From NCBI GenBank assembly GCA_011620505.1, contig WOZA01000030.1:1-10150 (forward strand): a DNA stretch of 10,150 nt. Reading direction: 5' to 3'. The DNA is from Anaerolineaceae bacterium. GTDB lineage: Bacteria; Chloroflexota; Anaerolineae; Anaerolineales; Anaerolineaceae. Below the pieces are notes generated by a model that saw only the letters and a program-made list of their open reading frames with translations, ran no database searches and was not told the origin of the DNA. Shown here one piece after another: positions 1-5,021 of the stretch. Every line of letters begins with the position of its first letter. Positions within the stretch are counted from its first letter, which is position 1. A program made the position numbers and the translations under genes.

Positions 1-51
1 CGCCTGAGTGATTTCTCGTTTTTCTTTACATTTAAAACAATAGGCTTCCAA
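1..51 (-). CDS. Partial small Cys-rich protein, DUF5679-like (N-terminal 17 codons)
   Basis: The minus strand reads MEAYCFKCKEKREITQA from a TTG start at 51-49 and runs off the left edge of the window. A strong ribosome site (AAGGGAG, about 57-63) lies 5 nt upstream of the TTG, which decides the start; there is no ATG in frame nearby. The YCxKC pair followed by a basic KEKRE stretch matches from memory the start of DUF5679 proteins, small (about 45-55 aa) zinc-ribbon-like proteins with a second Cys pair further on, common in Chloroflexota and archaea. That second pair would lie outside the window and is not seen. Function of the family is unknown. A promoter lies about 45 bp upstream, so it is probably transcribed on its own rather than from the transposase gene. 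Confidence 0.6.
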   Translation of the reverse strand, partial: MEAYCFKCKEKREITQA

Positions 52-93
52 AATGTCTCCCTTTGAAAAGTATGGCTCAAAATTAGCACGCCT

Positions 94-120
94 ATCATAC
101 CATAACCAAATTTTTGTCAA
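94..120 (-). promoter_or_regulatory. Promoter for the small Cys-rich gene
   Basis: On the minus strand a perfect -35 TTGACA (120-115) is followed after 15 bp by TATGAT (99-94). The -10 is preceded by TG at 102-101, giving an extended -10 (TGnTATGAT) that compensates for the short spacer. The predicted start is near 87, leaving a leader of about 35 nt before the TTG codon. Confidence 0.65.
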
Positions 121-194
121 GGGTGGATATTAACTAAGTTTTCGTGAGCTGGAGTTAGTTTTCTTTTCGGTTTCAATCGTCAAAGAAGCCCTTG

Positions 195-218
195 GTAGGG
201 TCACGGCATGCCGTGACC
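195..218. repeat. Solitary REP-like element: GTAG plus 20-bp perfect palindrome
   Basis: GTAG (195-198) is directly followed by the perfect palindrome GGTCACGGCATGCCGTGACC (199-218). It lies 35 bp beyond the stop codon of the transposase gene. A GTAG tetranucleotide at the foot of a hairpin is the signature of REP elements recognised by RAYT transposases. The hairpin is not followed by a T run on either strand, so it is not a standard intrinsic terminator, though it may still stabilise or end the transposase mRNA. Confidence 0.6.
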
Positions 219-253
219 GCCTATGTAATATAGAAATAAACACCGGGGTAATC

Positions 254-916
254 CTACGAAACTAAGAACTCTTCATCCTTTTCCCAATTCATCGGGTTTG
301 TTAGGATGTAATTGTAGACTGCTTGGTAATCCTGTTCATTCCTGATGAAACGTTCATAATAATTCCTCTGCCAGAGGCGCTTCTCAAATCGGGGCCAACC
401 TTTGTCCCTAACGCCTATTATGTATTGATGTGTCGTCAAAGATTTGATTCGATGGACGATGTCTGGCAAAGACAATTGGTCTTGGGTAGGGGCAACCCCC
501 TGTGGTTGACCGTTGTTCGTTTGGTCTGTCTGGCAGGCACGGGGGCTTCGCACAGACAAGGACAACCGTTCTTCGGTAGGGTCAACCCCCTGTGGTTGAC
601 CGCTATCTGGTTGGTCTTCATGGCAGGCACGGGGGCCTGCCACTACATCGGCAATCAGGAACAAAATGTGAATATGATTCGGCATTATTACAGACACCTC
701 GACATTAATGTTCTGGTAATGCTCGGGAATCTGGTCAATCACCTCTTCCACCATCTTCCCAATATCATTCAAAATCATTTCTCCATCATAAATATGCCCA
801 AACAACGTTTTGCGATCCTGGGTGACGATGGTCACATAATAGGCACCAGGTTGTGAATAATCAAATTCAGGTATTCGTAGATTTTTTCGGTGGGGCAGTG
901 AGTGATTCGGATTCAC
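254..916 (-). CDS. REP-associated tyrosine transposase (RAYT), IS200-like Y1 family
   Basis: A 220-aa single-strand-specific HUH endonuclease relative. The N terminus (RKNLRIPEFDYSQPGAYYVT, residues 10-29) is typical of RAYT/IS200-like proteins. The metal-binding HUH motif is PNHIHIL (H81, H83). The C-terminal block NEQDYQAVYNYILTNP (193-208) aligns with the E. coli TnpA-REP segment ending in DYIYINP, which makes Y203 the likely nucleophile. Residues 91-150 are two tandem 30-aa units (VVAGPRACHEDQPDSGQPQG... and SVRSPRACQTDQTNNGQPQG...) encoded by two copies of the local repeat; without them the H-to-Y distance is 62 residues, close to the 56 in E. coli. The start is GTG at 916; an ATG just upstream is out of frame and the ribosome site is weak. 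GTAG-bounded repeats lie on both sides of the gene, as for known RAYTs. RAYTs are usually domesticated single-copy genes that process REP/BIME elements; whether this one is active cannot be told. Confidence 0.88.
   Translation of the reverse strand: MNPNHSLPHRKNLRIPEFDYSQPGAYYVTIVTQDRKTLFGHIYDGEMILNDIGKMVEEVIDQIPEHYQNINVEVSVIMPNHIHILFLIADVVAGPRACHEDQPDSGQPQGVDPTEERLSLSVRSPRACQTDQTNNGQPQGVAPTQDQLSLPDIVHRIKSLTTHQYIIGVRDKGWPRFEKRLWQRNYYERFIRNEQDYQAVYNYILTNPMNWEKDEEFLVS
486..556. repeat. BIME-like repeat inside the transposase gene, copy A (right end degraded)
   Basis: Plus-strand order: GTAG (486-489), hairpin with GGGCAACC/GGTTGACC arms (one mismatch) around the loop CCCTGT, then a spacer and GGCAGGCACGGGG with a degraded right arm (545-551). 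The closing CTAC is replaced by CAGA (553-556). It lies exactly 90 bp from the same point of copy B and, with it, encodes residues 91-150 of the transposase. Confidence 0.8.
576..646. repeat. BIME-like repeat inside the transposase gene, copy B (most intact)
   Basis: A 71-bp unit bounded by GTAG (576-579) and CTAC (643-646). Hairpin 1 has perfect 8-bp arms GGTCAACC (580-587) and GGTTGACC (594-601) with loop CCCTGT. Hairpin 2 has perfect arms TGGCAGGC (621-628) and GCCTGCCA (635-642) with loop ACGGGG. The two GTAG feet face outward in inverted orientation, the layout of a bacterial interspersed mosaic element made of two inverted REPs. The unit is fully in frame with the transposase gene. Confidence 0.85.
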
Positions 917-986
917 CTCGTCATTTTACCTTTTTGTGCCGAATTAGGCACGGGGGCTAGGAACCGGAAAAGGTAGCCGTTCTTCG

Positions 987-1059
987 GTAGGGGAAACCCC
1001 CTATGGATGGCCGTTGTTTGATTGGTTTGTCTGGCAGGCATGGTGTGCCGTGCCTCTAC
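987..1059. repeat. BIME-like repeat upstream of the transposase, copy C
   Basis: Same order as copies A and B: GTAG (987-990), a decayed first hairpin (GGGAAACC ... GGATGGCC, 992-1010 region), then GGCAGGCA (1033-1040) and TGCCGTGCC (1046-1054), which pair with one bulged G, and CTAC (1056-1059). The stretch 947-986 resembles the right end and spacer of a preceding unit (GGCACGGGGGCT, then CCGTTCTTCGGTAG), so a second, more eroded copy probably abuts it. This is the 5' flank of the transposase gene, about 70 bp from its start codon. Confidence 0.7.
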
Positions 1060-1149
1060 CTAAATGCACGACTCCTCGACTCACTCCTGGTACCATCTCC
1101 CTTAACATCCACCAACCCGCCAATTGCTGCACATGGGACTGTTGGGTAG

Positions 1150-1165
1150 ATGTAAAATTTTACAT
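1150..1165. promoter_or_regulatory. 16-bp perfect palindrome upstream of the lipoprotein gene
   Basis: ATGTAAAATTTTACAT is a perfect inverted repeat ending 19 bp before the lipoprotein ATG. It overlaps -10-like sequences (TAAAAT, CATAAT) and could be an operator for a dimeric repressor. No convincing -35 was found, so the promoter itself is not placed. The rest of the gap (1060-1149) shows nothing recognisable. Confidence 0.4.
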
Positions 1166-1184
1166 AATCATCAGCGGAGGGATC

Positions 1185-2009
1185 ATGAAAAAACGCACCC
1201 AATCCAAACAGAATTCCACAATTTCCTTTGGCGCACGTCTCTTCCTTCTTGTTTTGCTTGCCAGCCTTCTAAGCTCGTGCGGCACGGTCCTCCAAACTCC
1301 GATGCCGACGGCAACGGCGACCGAAATGCCCACTATCACCCTGACCCTCGAGCCAACAGCGACGGCGACAGAAATACCAACTATTACCCCGACTCCAGAA
1401 CCGACACCAACGGCGACCGAAATTCCTGAAAAATATCCCATTGATCTGGAAAAATTAAGCACGACTCCGGAAAGCTACGAGTATCTAATGAATCATAAAG
1501 ATGAATTCGTAAAAGGACCGGATCCACTGGAAGTGGGAATGGAAGAGTTTTTTAAATGGTACAGCGAAAAATTAATCCCATCTTTGGGGTATTATAAAGA
1601 AAGAGATGGAAATCTATGCTATAGTAATGTAGCCGTGGGTGAAGAGTTGATGAATGTGGGTAACTGTGATTTGGATAGATCATTTAAGGGGCAAGTGGAA
1701 TTTTGGTATTTTGAACATGAGGGAGTTATTTATCCAGTTTTAGAAATTGCAGGGATACAAACTAATGGAGAAATCGGTTATAATATTGGAGTGATACTGG
1801 TGGAAGGGATCGGAATTCAAGGTTTGGGAGCGATAAAAGATGTAAAAGATAGACAAAAAGAATTTTGGAATATTTATATTAGAACTAACGATAAAAAAGC
1901 AATCCCTGTGTCTGAAGATGTACACAGAATGCTTGAAGAAGGATTTTTTTATTATAATGGAAGGGAACATTATTTGGGAATAGGTTTAATAAACTTTTTT
2001 GAACCTTGA
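1185..2009 (+). CDS. Predicted lipoprotein with Thr/Pro repeat linker, function unknown
   Basis: A 274-aa protein starting at the ATG at 1185, preceded by GGAGG (1176-1180); an upstream in-frame extension lacks a ribosome site and coding character. A type II signal is clear: basic MKKRTQSKQN, hydrophobic LFLLVLLASLL (19-29), lipobox LSSC with C32 as the lipidated residue, so it is expected to be exported and membrane-anchored. Residues 41-81 are Thr/Pro/Glu repeats, a flexible stalk of the kind common in Chloroflexota surface proteins. The rest (about 82-274) is a soluble, aromatic-rich domain that I do not recognise; two cysteines (in NLCYSN and GNCDLD) could form a disulfide. Its distal half is markedly more AT-rich than the housekeeping genes nearby, suggesting transfer. 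The next gene starts 31 bp downstream on the same strand and may be cotranscribed. Confidence 0.8.
   Translation: MKKRTQSKQNSTISFGARLFLLVLLASLLSSCGTVLQTPMPTATATEMPTITLTLEPTATATEIPTITPTPEPTPTATEIPEKYPIDLEKLSTTPESYEYLMNHKDEFVKGPDPLEVGMEEFFKWYSEKLIPSLGYYKERDGNLCYSNVAVGEELMNVGNCDLDRSFKGQVEFWYFEHEGVIYPVLEIAGIQTNGEIGYNIGVILVEGIGIQGLGAIKDVKDRQKEFWNIYIRTNDKKAIPVSEDVHRMLEEGFFYYNGREHYLGIGLINFFEP
1305..1427 (+). repeat. 48-bp in-frame tandem repeat encoding the Thr/Pro stalk
   Basis: Residues 41-56 (PTATATEMPTITLTLE), 57-72 (PTATATEIPTITPTPE) and 73-81 (PTPTATEIP) of the lipoprotein form two full and one partial 16-residue units. The DNA is repetitive but with synonymous differences, so the array is not freshly expanded. 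Confidence 0.8.
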
Positions 2010-2040
2010 TTTTGAGATGAAAACCTTCATAATCTAGAGT

Positions 2041-2489
2041 ATGAAGTGGTGGTATGGCCTAGTCGCATCGGTGGGGATGATTTTGGGACTAATGGTTTTT
2101 TCAAAAAATATCAAAAATAATAAAAGTATTTTAACTCGGGTTAACGAAAGTGAAATATCGGGTGAAGTAGTAAACTTGCCGACAATAATGACAACTTAAA
2201 AGAAGGAGAAGAAAAAAATACTTATCAGCTGAGAGGGATTGTTGAGTCCTGGTCACCGGAAACGGGACTGATTGAAGTCAAGGCGCTGGGCAAAATTTGG
2301 CAGTTTACTTTGGACCCGGCGGAAATGATGATTTTTATTCCCAGCATTAAAAATAAAGATCAAATATTGATGGTTTCAAGTAAAGAGGGTTTACGCTGGG
2401 AGATAGCTACGATAAAACTTTTTCCCGGTAGTGGCAGGTCCTTGGGAACCACCTTGTTGAGGGCTGTGCCTGCCATTCAGAACAGCTAA
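2041..2489 (+). pseudogene. Frameshifted membrane-anchored protein gene, 3' end running into a repeat
   Basis: From the ATG at 2041 the frame reads MKWWYGLVASVGMILGLMVF, a short hydrophobic anchor, then a polar stretch, and stops at TAA 2197-2199 after 52 residues. A shift of -1 within about 2166-2196 opens a second frame that continues coherently: KNTYQLRGIVESWSPETGLI, then EVKALGKIWQFTLDPAEMMI and further to TAA 2487-2489. Together they would make one protein of about 148 residues with an N-terminal anchor and a beta-rich extracytoplasmic domain. The second frame has no good start codon or ribosome site of its own, which favours a broken gene over two genes. No slippery heptamer is visible in the overlap. 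The last roughly 20 codons lie inside repeat copy D, so the original C terminus was probably replaced. The ribosome site before 2041 is weak. Family not recognised. Confidence 0.6.
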
Positions 2490-2520
2490 ACAGCGGTCAA
2501 CCACAGGGGGTTGTCCCTAC
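2428..2520. repeat. BIME-like repeat, copy D (inverted, expanded loop)
   Basis: Opposite orientation to copies A-C. GTAG (2428-2431), TGGCAGG (2432-2438) and CCTGCCA (2469-2475) form the first stem, but the loop is 30 nt instead of about 6-8. The second hairpin is GGTCAACC (2495-2502), loop ACAGGG, GGTTGTCC (2509-2516; one mismatch), closed by CTAC (2517-2520). The unit is 93 bp against 71 bp for copies B and E, the excess being in the first loop. Confidence 0.8.
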
Positions 2521-2546
2521 GGAAGACAACCATTGGATCACACCTG

Positions 2547-2617
2547 GTAGTGGCAGGCCCCCGTGCCTGCCCGTCAGACCGATCGCATGACGGGCAACCA
2601 CAGGGGGTTACTTCTAC
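2547..2617. repeat. BIME-like repeat, copy E (inverted)
   Basis: A 71-bp unit, GTAG (2547-2550) to CTAC (2614-2617). The first hairpin GGCAGGC (2552-2558), loop CCCCGT, GCCTGCC (2565-2571) is perfect; the second (AACC, loop ACAGGG, GGTT, 2596-2609) is partly decayed. Copies D and E fill the gap between two convergent genes, a usual location for REP/BIME elements, where they may limit readthrough or protect mRNA ends. Bases 2618-2664 hold only an A/T-rich stretch. Confidence 0.82.
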
Positions 2618-2664
2618 GAGAAACCACAAAAAAAATTCAACTAAAAATGAAATACAGGAAATCC

Positions 2665-3753
2665 CTACATCCACCTGCCGTTTTGCCGGTAGGTCATCCC
2701 CTGTTCGCGGACCACTAACCCCTTCAATTCCATCATGGTCAAGGTCACGGTCAACTTCTCAACGCTCAGGTCCATCCGAACACAAATCTCATCAATATGC
2801 AGGGAATCCTGACCCAAAACTCGCAAAACCGTGCGTTCCATATCGCTTAGGGCTTGTTCCTGTGGTTTAGGTGCTTTACTCCCCTCTTCAATCCTGAGCG
2901 CTTCCAACACCGCCTTTGGATTCGTCATGGGCATCGCCCCCTCCCCGATCAAATCATTCGTCCCGCGGCTCATCGGTGAAAGAACGGATCCAGGTACCGC
3001 AAAAACCTCGCGATTTTGCTCGATGGCGAATTTCGCTGTGATCAATGCCCCGCTTTTCTCGCCTGCCTCGATCACAATCGTCGCGCGGCTCAAACCCGAG
3101 ATGATCCGGTTACGCGGCGGGAAGTTAATCCCATCGGGTTTTGTTCCAGGCGCGTAATCGCTCACAATCGCACCATGCTCCACAATCTGTTCCGCCAACC
3201 TGCGATGCTCGGGAGGATAAATGATATCCACGCCGCTCCCCAACACGGCTATCGTCCTGCCGCCTGCCTCTATCGCTGCGTTGTGCGCCAGGCCGTCCAC
3301 ACCCCGCGCCAGCCCGCTCACCACGGTCACGCCGTTGTGCGCCAGGTATTCCGCTGTATCCCGGGTAATCTGTTTTCCATAAGCTGTCATGTTCCGCGTT
3401 CCTACAATCGCCACAGCAAGGTCGTCCTCAGCGGTGATGGTGCCCTTAAAAAACAAAACGGGTGGAGGTTGGGCGATTTCTTTCAGGTAACGCGGATAGT
3501 TACCATCCTGCCAGGTTAGAAACGAGATCCCCTTGGTTTTCAACTGCTCAGGCAGTGCAAGAGGATCAAGAGTTTTGCGCTTTTCGAGGATGTCCGTTAC
3601 GTTCTTTTCGGACAAGCCTGCTGCGATCAGTTCAGCTGACCCAGACTGCCACGCCCGGCTTAACTCGCCAAAAAAGGACAGCAGTTTTCGAAACCTGACT
3701 GCCCCGATGCCTCTCACGTAACTGAATGCCAGCCAATACCCGGCTTGCTCCAT
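2665..3753 (-). CDS. dprA: DNA processing protein DprA (Smf)
   Basis: A 362-aa protein of usual length. DprA binds incoming or exposed single-stranded DNA and loads RecA on it in natural transformation and recombination; it is cytoplasmic. The N-terminal region (about 1-80) has helix-hairpin-helix/SAM-like character (VRGIGAVRFRKLL). The Rossmann-like core follows with VAIVGTR (114-120), SGLARGVDGLAH (146-157), GSGVDIIYP (172-180), FPPRNRIISGLS (211-222) and EKSGALITA (232-240), all hallmark DprA motifs. The C-terminal part (about 303-355) fits the winged-helix DprA domain. The ATG at 3753 overlaps the rimM stop codon by one base (TAATG), so it is translationally coupled and last in the rpsP operon. 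recA lies about 5 kb away. Confidence 0.96.
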   Translation of the reverse strand: MEQAGYWLAFSYVRGIGAVRFRKLLSFFGELSRAWQSGSAELIAAGLSEKNVTDILEKRKTLDPLALPEQLKTKGISFLTWQDGNYPRYLKEIAQPPPVLFFKGTITAEDDLAVAIVGTRNMTAYGKQITRDTAEYLAHNGVTVVSGLARGVDGLAHNAAIEAGGRTIAVLGSGVDIIYPPEHRRLAEQIVEHGAIVSDYAPGTKPDGINFPPRNRIISGLSRATIVIEAGEKSGALITAKFAIEQNREVFAVPGSVLSPMSRGTNDLIGEGAMPMTNPKAVLEALRIEEGSKAPKPQEQALSDMERTVLRVLGQDSLHIDEICVRMDLSVEKLTVTLTMMELKGLVVREQGMTYRQNGRWM

Positions 3754-4307
3754 TACCCCCTCAGTCCTTCCAACAAGCGCACATTCATGCGTTTTTGTTG
3801 AAGGTCGATATTCAGGATTACTTCCGGAATTGCCGGTATCAGCAGTTCCTGACCATCTGCTTGATCAATGATATACACGTCATTAGCGCCGGTTTCCATG
3901 ATCGCAGCCAGCACACCAAGGTCCTCATCCTCTTCGAAAACCCTCAAACCGATCAACTGGTGATGGTAATACCTGCCTGCAGGCAGCGGCGGGAGATCTT
4001 TCACTGCGGCGAACACATCTTTCCCTGCCAACTCACGCACGCTTTCGGGGTCATCAAACCCATCCAGCTTGAGGAGCAATAAATCGTTTTTCCAGCGCGT
4101 GCCAGTGATCTTGTTTGATTGAAAATCTGAGCCGATGTAAATGATCTTGCCTCTCCGGATCCTTTCCGGAAAATCCGTGATCACCCGCATGCTGATTTCC
4201 CCCCGTACTCCATGCGACTTCTGGAGCTTACCGATTAATACGTAAGCAGGCTCAACCGAACCGATCGAGCCTGCCATGTCTTGATTTTGATCTGCCATCT
4301 CAGGCAT
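3753..4307 (-). CDS. rimM: 16S rRNA processing protein RimM
   Basis: A 184-aa ribosome maturation factor that assists 30S head assembly together with S19. The N-terminal RimM domain shows IGKLQKSHGVRGE (25-37); the C-terminal PRC-barrel begins at YYHHQLIGL (113-121) and continues with GANDVYII (140-147) and LLIPAIPEVI (155-164). Usual families have Asp where this one has Gln in YYxxQL. The ATG at 4307 shares its A with the TGA of the upstream KH gene (TGATG), so I prefer it to the TTG at 4310; a further ATG lies at 4298. No strong ribosome site is present, fitting translational coupling. It is followed by dprA instead of the usual trmD. Confidence 0.95.
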   Translation of the reverse strand: MPEMADQNQDMAGSIGSVEPAYVLIGKLQKSHGVRGEISMRVITDFPERIRRGKIIYIGSDFQSNKITGTRWKNDLLLLKLDGFDDPESVRELAGKDVFAAVKDLPPLPAGRYYHHQLIGLRVFEEDEDLGVLAAIMETGANDVYIIDQADGQELLIPAIPEVILNIDLQQKRMNVRLLEGLRG

Positions 4308-4558
4308 CAACCCAAATCCACCACATCCATGGTAACCTGCTTGCCATTGCGTGCCGCGACAACCTTAAGGATGGCTCTCAAAGAGTTCGCCACCCGTCCG
4401 TGTTTGCCAATCACCCGACCAATGTCAGCTTTGCCGACCTGCAGATCCAGCTGAATGGTGTTCCCATTGCGATACTCTTCGACAAAAACCTGTTGTGGGT
4501 CATCCACGATCGATTTCGCCAGGAACTCCAGCAAGTCACGCAGTTTGGATTCTTTCAT
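4307..4558 (-). CDS. khpA: KH-domain RNA-binding protein (KhpA-like)
   Basis: An 83-aa single KH domain protein with the RNA-binding GXXG loop as GKHG (51-54) in the context DIGRVIGKHGRVANSLRAIL. Members of this family, found between rpsP and rimM in many bacteria, are small RNA chaperones; in Firmicutes KhpA pairs with KhpB and affects cell elongation. The ATG at 4558 lies 6 nt after GAGG (4568-4565), better spaced than the GTG at 4561. It begins 11 bp after the rpsP stop and overlaps rimM by one base. Confidence 0.92.
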   Translation of the reverse strand: MKESKLRDLLEFLAKSIVDDPQQVFVEEYRNGNTIQLDLQVGKADIGRVIGKHGRVANSLRAILKVVAARNGKQVTMDVVDLG

Positions 4559-4569
4559 CACTTGCCTCG

Positions 4570-4923
4570 TTATGCCTTGGCGGCGTGAGTGGTCTTGGGA
4601 TGGGCGGTCAGACCGCTGTAAACGCTCTTAGCCTCAGCTAACAAAGCGTCTTTGTCTTCCCCAGCCTTAAACCGATTGAAGCGATCATCCAGTTTGACGA
4701 TTTTGAACAGTTTCTGCACAGATTCAGAAGGTTGGGCGCCGACGCTCAACCAGTGATAAATGCGATCTTCGTCAAACACGATCGTTCCGGGTTCGGTACG
4801 GGGATTGTACTGACCAACGATTTCAATGAAACGCCCATCACGGGGGCTTTCTTTGTCTGCCACGATCACACGATACTGCGGTTGGTGAGCTGAACCCACC
4901 CGACGTAAACGAATACGTACCAT
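4570..4923 (-). CDS. rpsP: 30S ribosomal protein S16
   Basis: A 117-aa S16 with the classical start MVRIRLRRVGSAHQPQYRVI and core motifs SPRDGRFIEIVGQYNP and DRIYHWLSVGAQPSESVQKL. S16 binds 16S rRNA in the 30S body. The core takes about 80-85 residues; the C-terminal tail (about 86-117) is a charged, Ala-rich extension longer than the E. coli protein, as in many other phyla. The ribosome site AAGGAG (4941-4936) is rather far, 12 nt from the ATG. First gene of the rpsP-khpA-rimM-dprA run. Confidence 0.97.
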   Translation of the reverse strand: MVRIRLRRVGSAHQPQYRVIVADKESPRDGRFIEIVGQYNPRTEPGTIVFDEDRIYHWLSVGAQPSESVQKLFKIVKLDDRFNRFKAGEDKDALLAEAKSVYSGLTAHPKTTHAAKA

Positions 4924-4944
4924 TTTTTACTAATGCTCCTTGAC

Positions 4945-4974
4945 CTATAATCTATTTCTTCCTGGCTCCGTCAA
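4945..4974 (-). promoter_or_regulatory. Promoter of the rpsP-khpA-rimM-dprA operon
   Basis: In the 98-bp gap between ffh and rpsP the minus strand has TTGACG (4974-4969) and, 18 bp on, TTATAG (4950-4945); read as GATTAT (4952-4947) the spacer is 16 bp. The predicted start lies just before the rpsP ribosome site, giving a very short leader. No hairpin with a T run ends ffh first, so readthrough from ffh is possible. Confidence 0.5.
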
Positions 4975-5021
4975 AGGCTGAGAGAATGCTGAAGGGGCAT
5001 TTCCTTCTTCTATGCTCAGGA

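Noticed and set aside
467..646. CRISPR array
   Set aside because: Only two 90-bp units, with spacer and repeat both similar and internal hairpins; further copies are dispersed and inverted, and no cas genes are present.
323..856. Long plus-strand open frame opposite the transposase gene
   Set aside because: It is antisense to a gene with clear RAYT motifs; it stays open largely because the repeats lack stops in several frames, and it has no recognisable domain.
1124..1429. Other-frame open frame over the lipoprotein Thr/Pro repeat
   Set aside because: A product of the periodic composition; the chosen frame has a ribosome site, signal peptide and lipobox.
2626..2648. T-rich stretch on the minus strand as a dprA terminator
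   Set aside because: Only a 4-bp stem (TTCA/TGAA) precedes it, too weak to call.
2672..2695. CTGCCGTTTTGCCGGTAG resembling another repeat end
   Set aside because: It is the coding sequence of the DprA C terminus and has neither the paired hairpins nor the spacing of the repeats.
2511..2870. Open frame through repeat copy E into the end of dprA
   Set aside because: Its first part is translated repeat (the same peptide type as in the transposase insert) and the rest is antisense to dprA.
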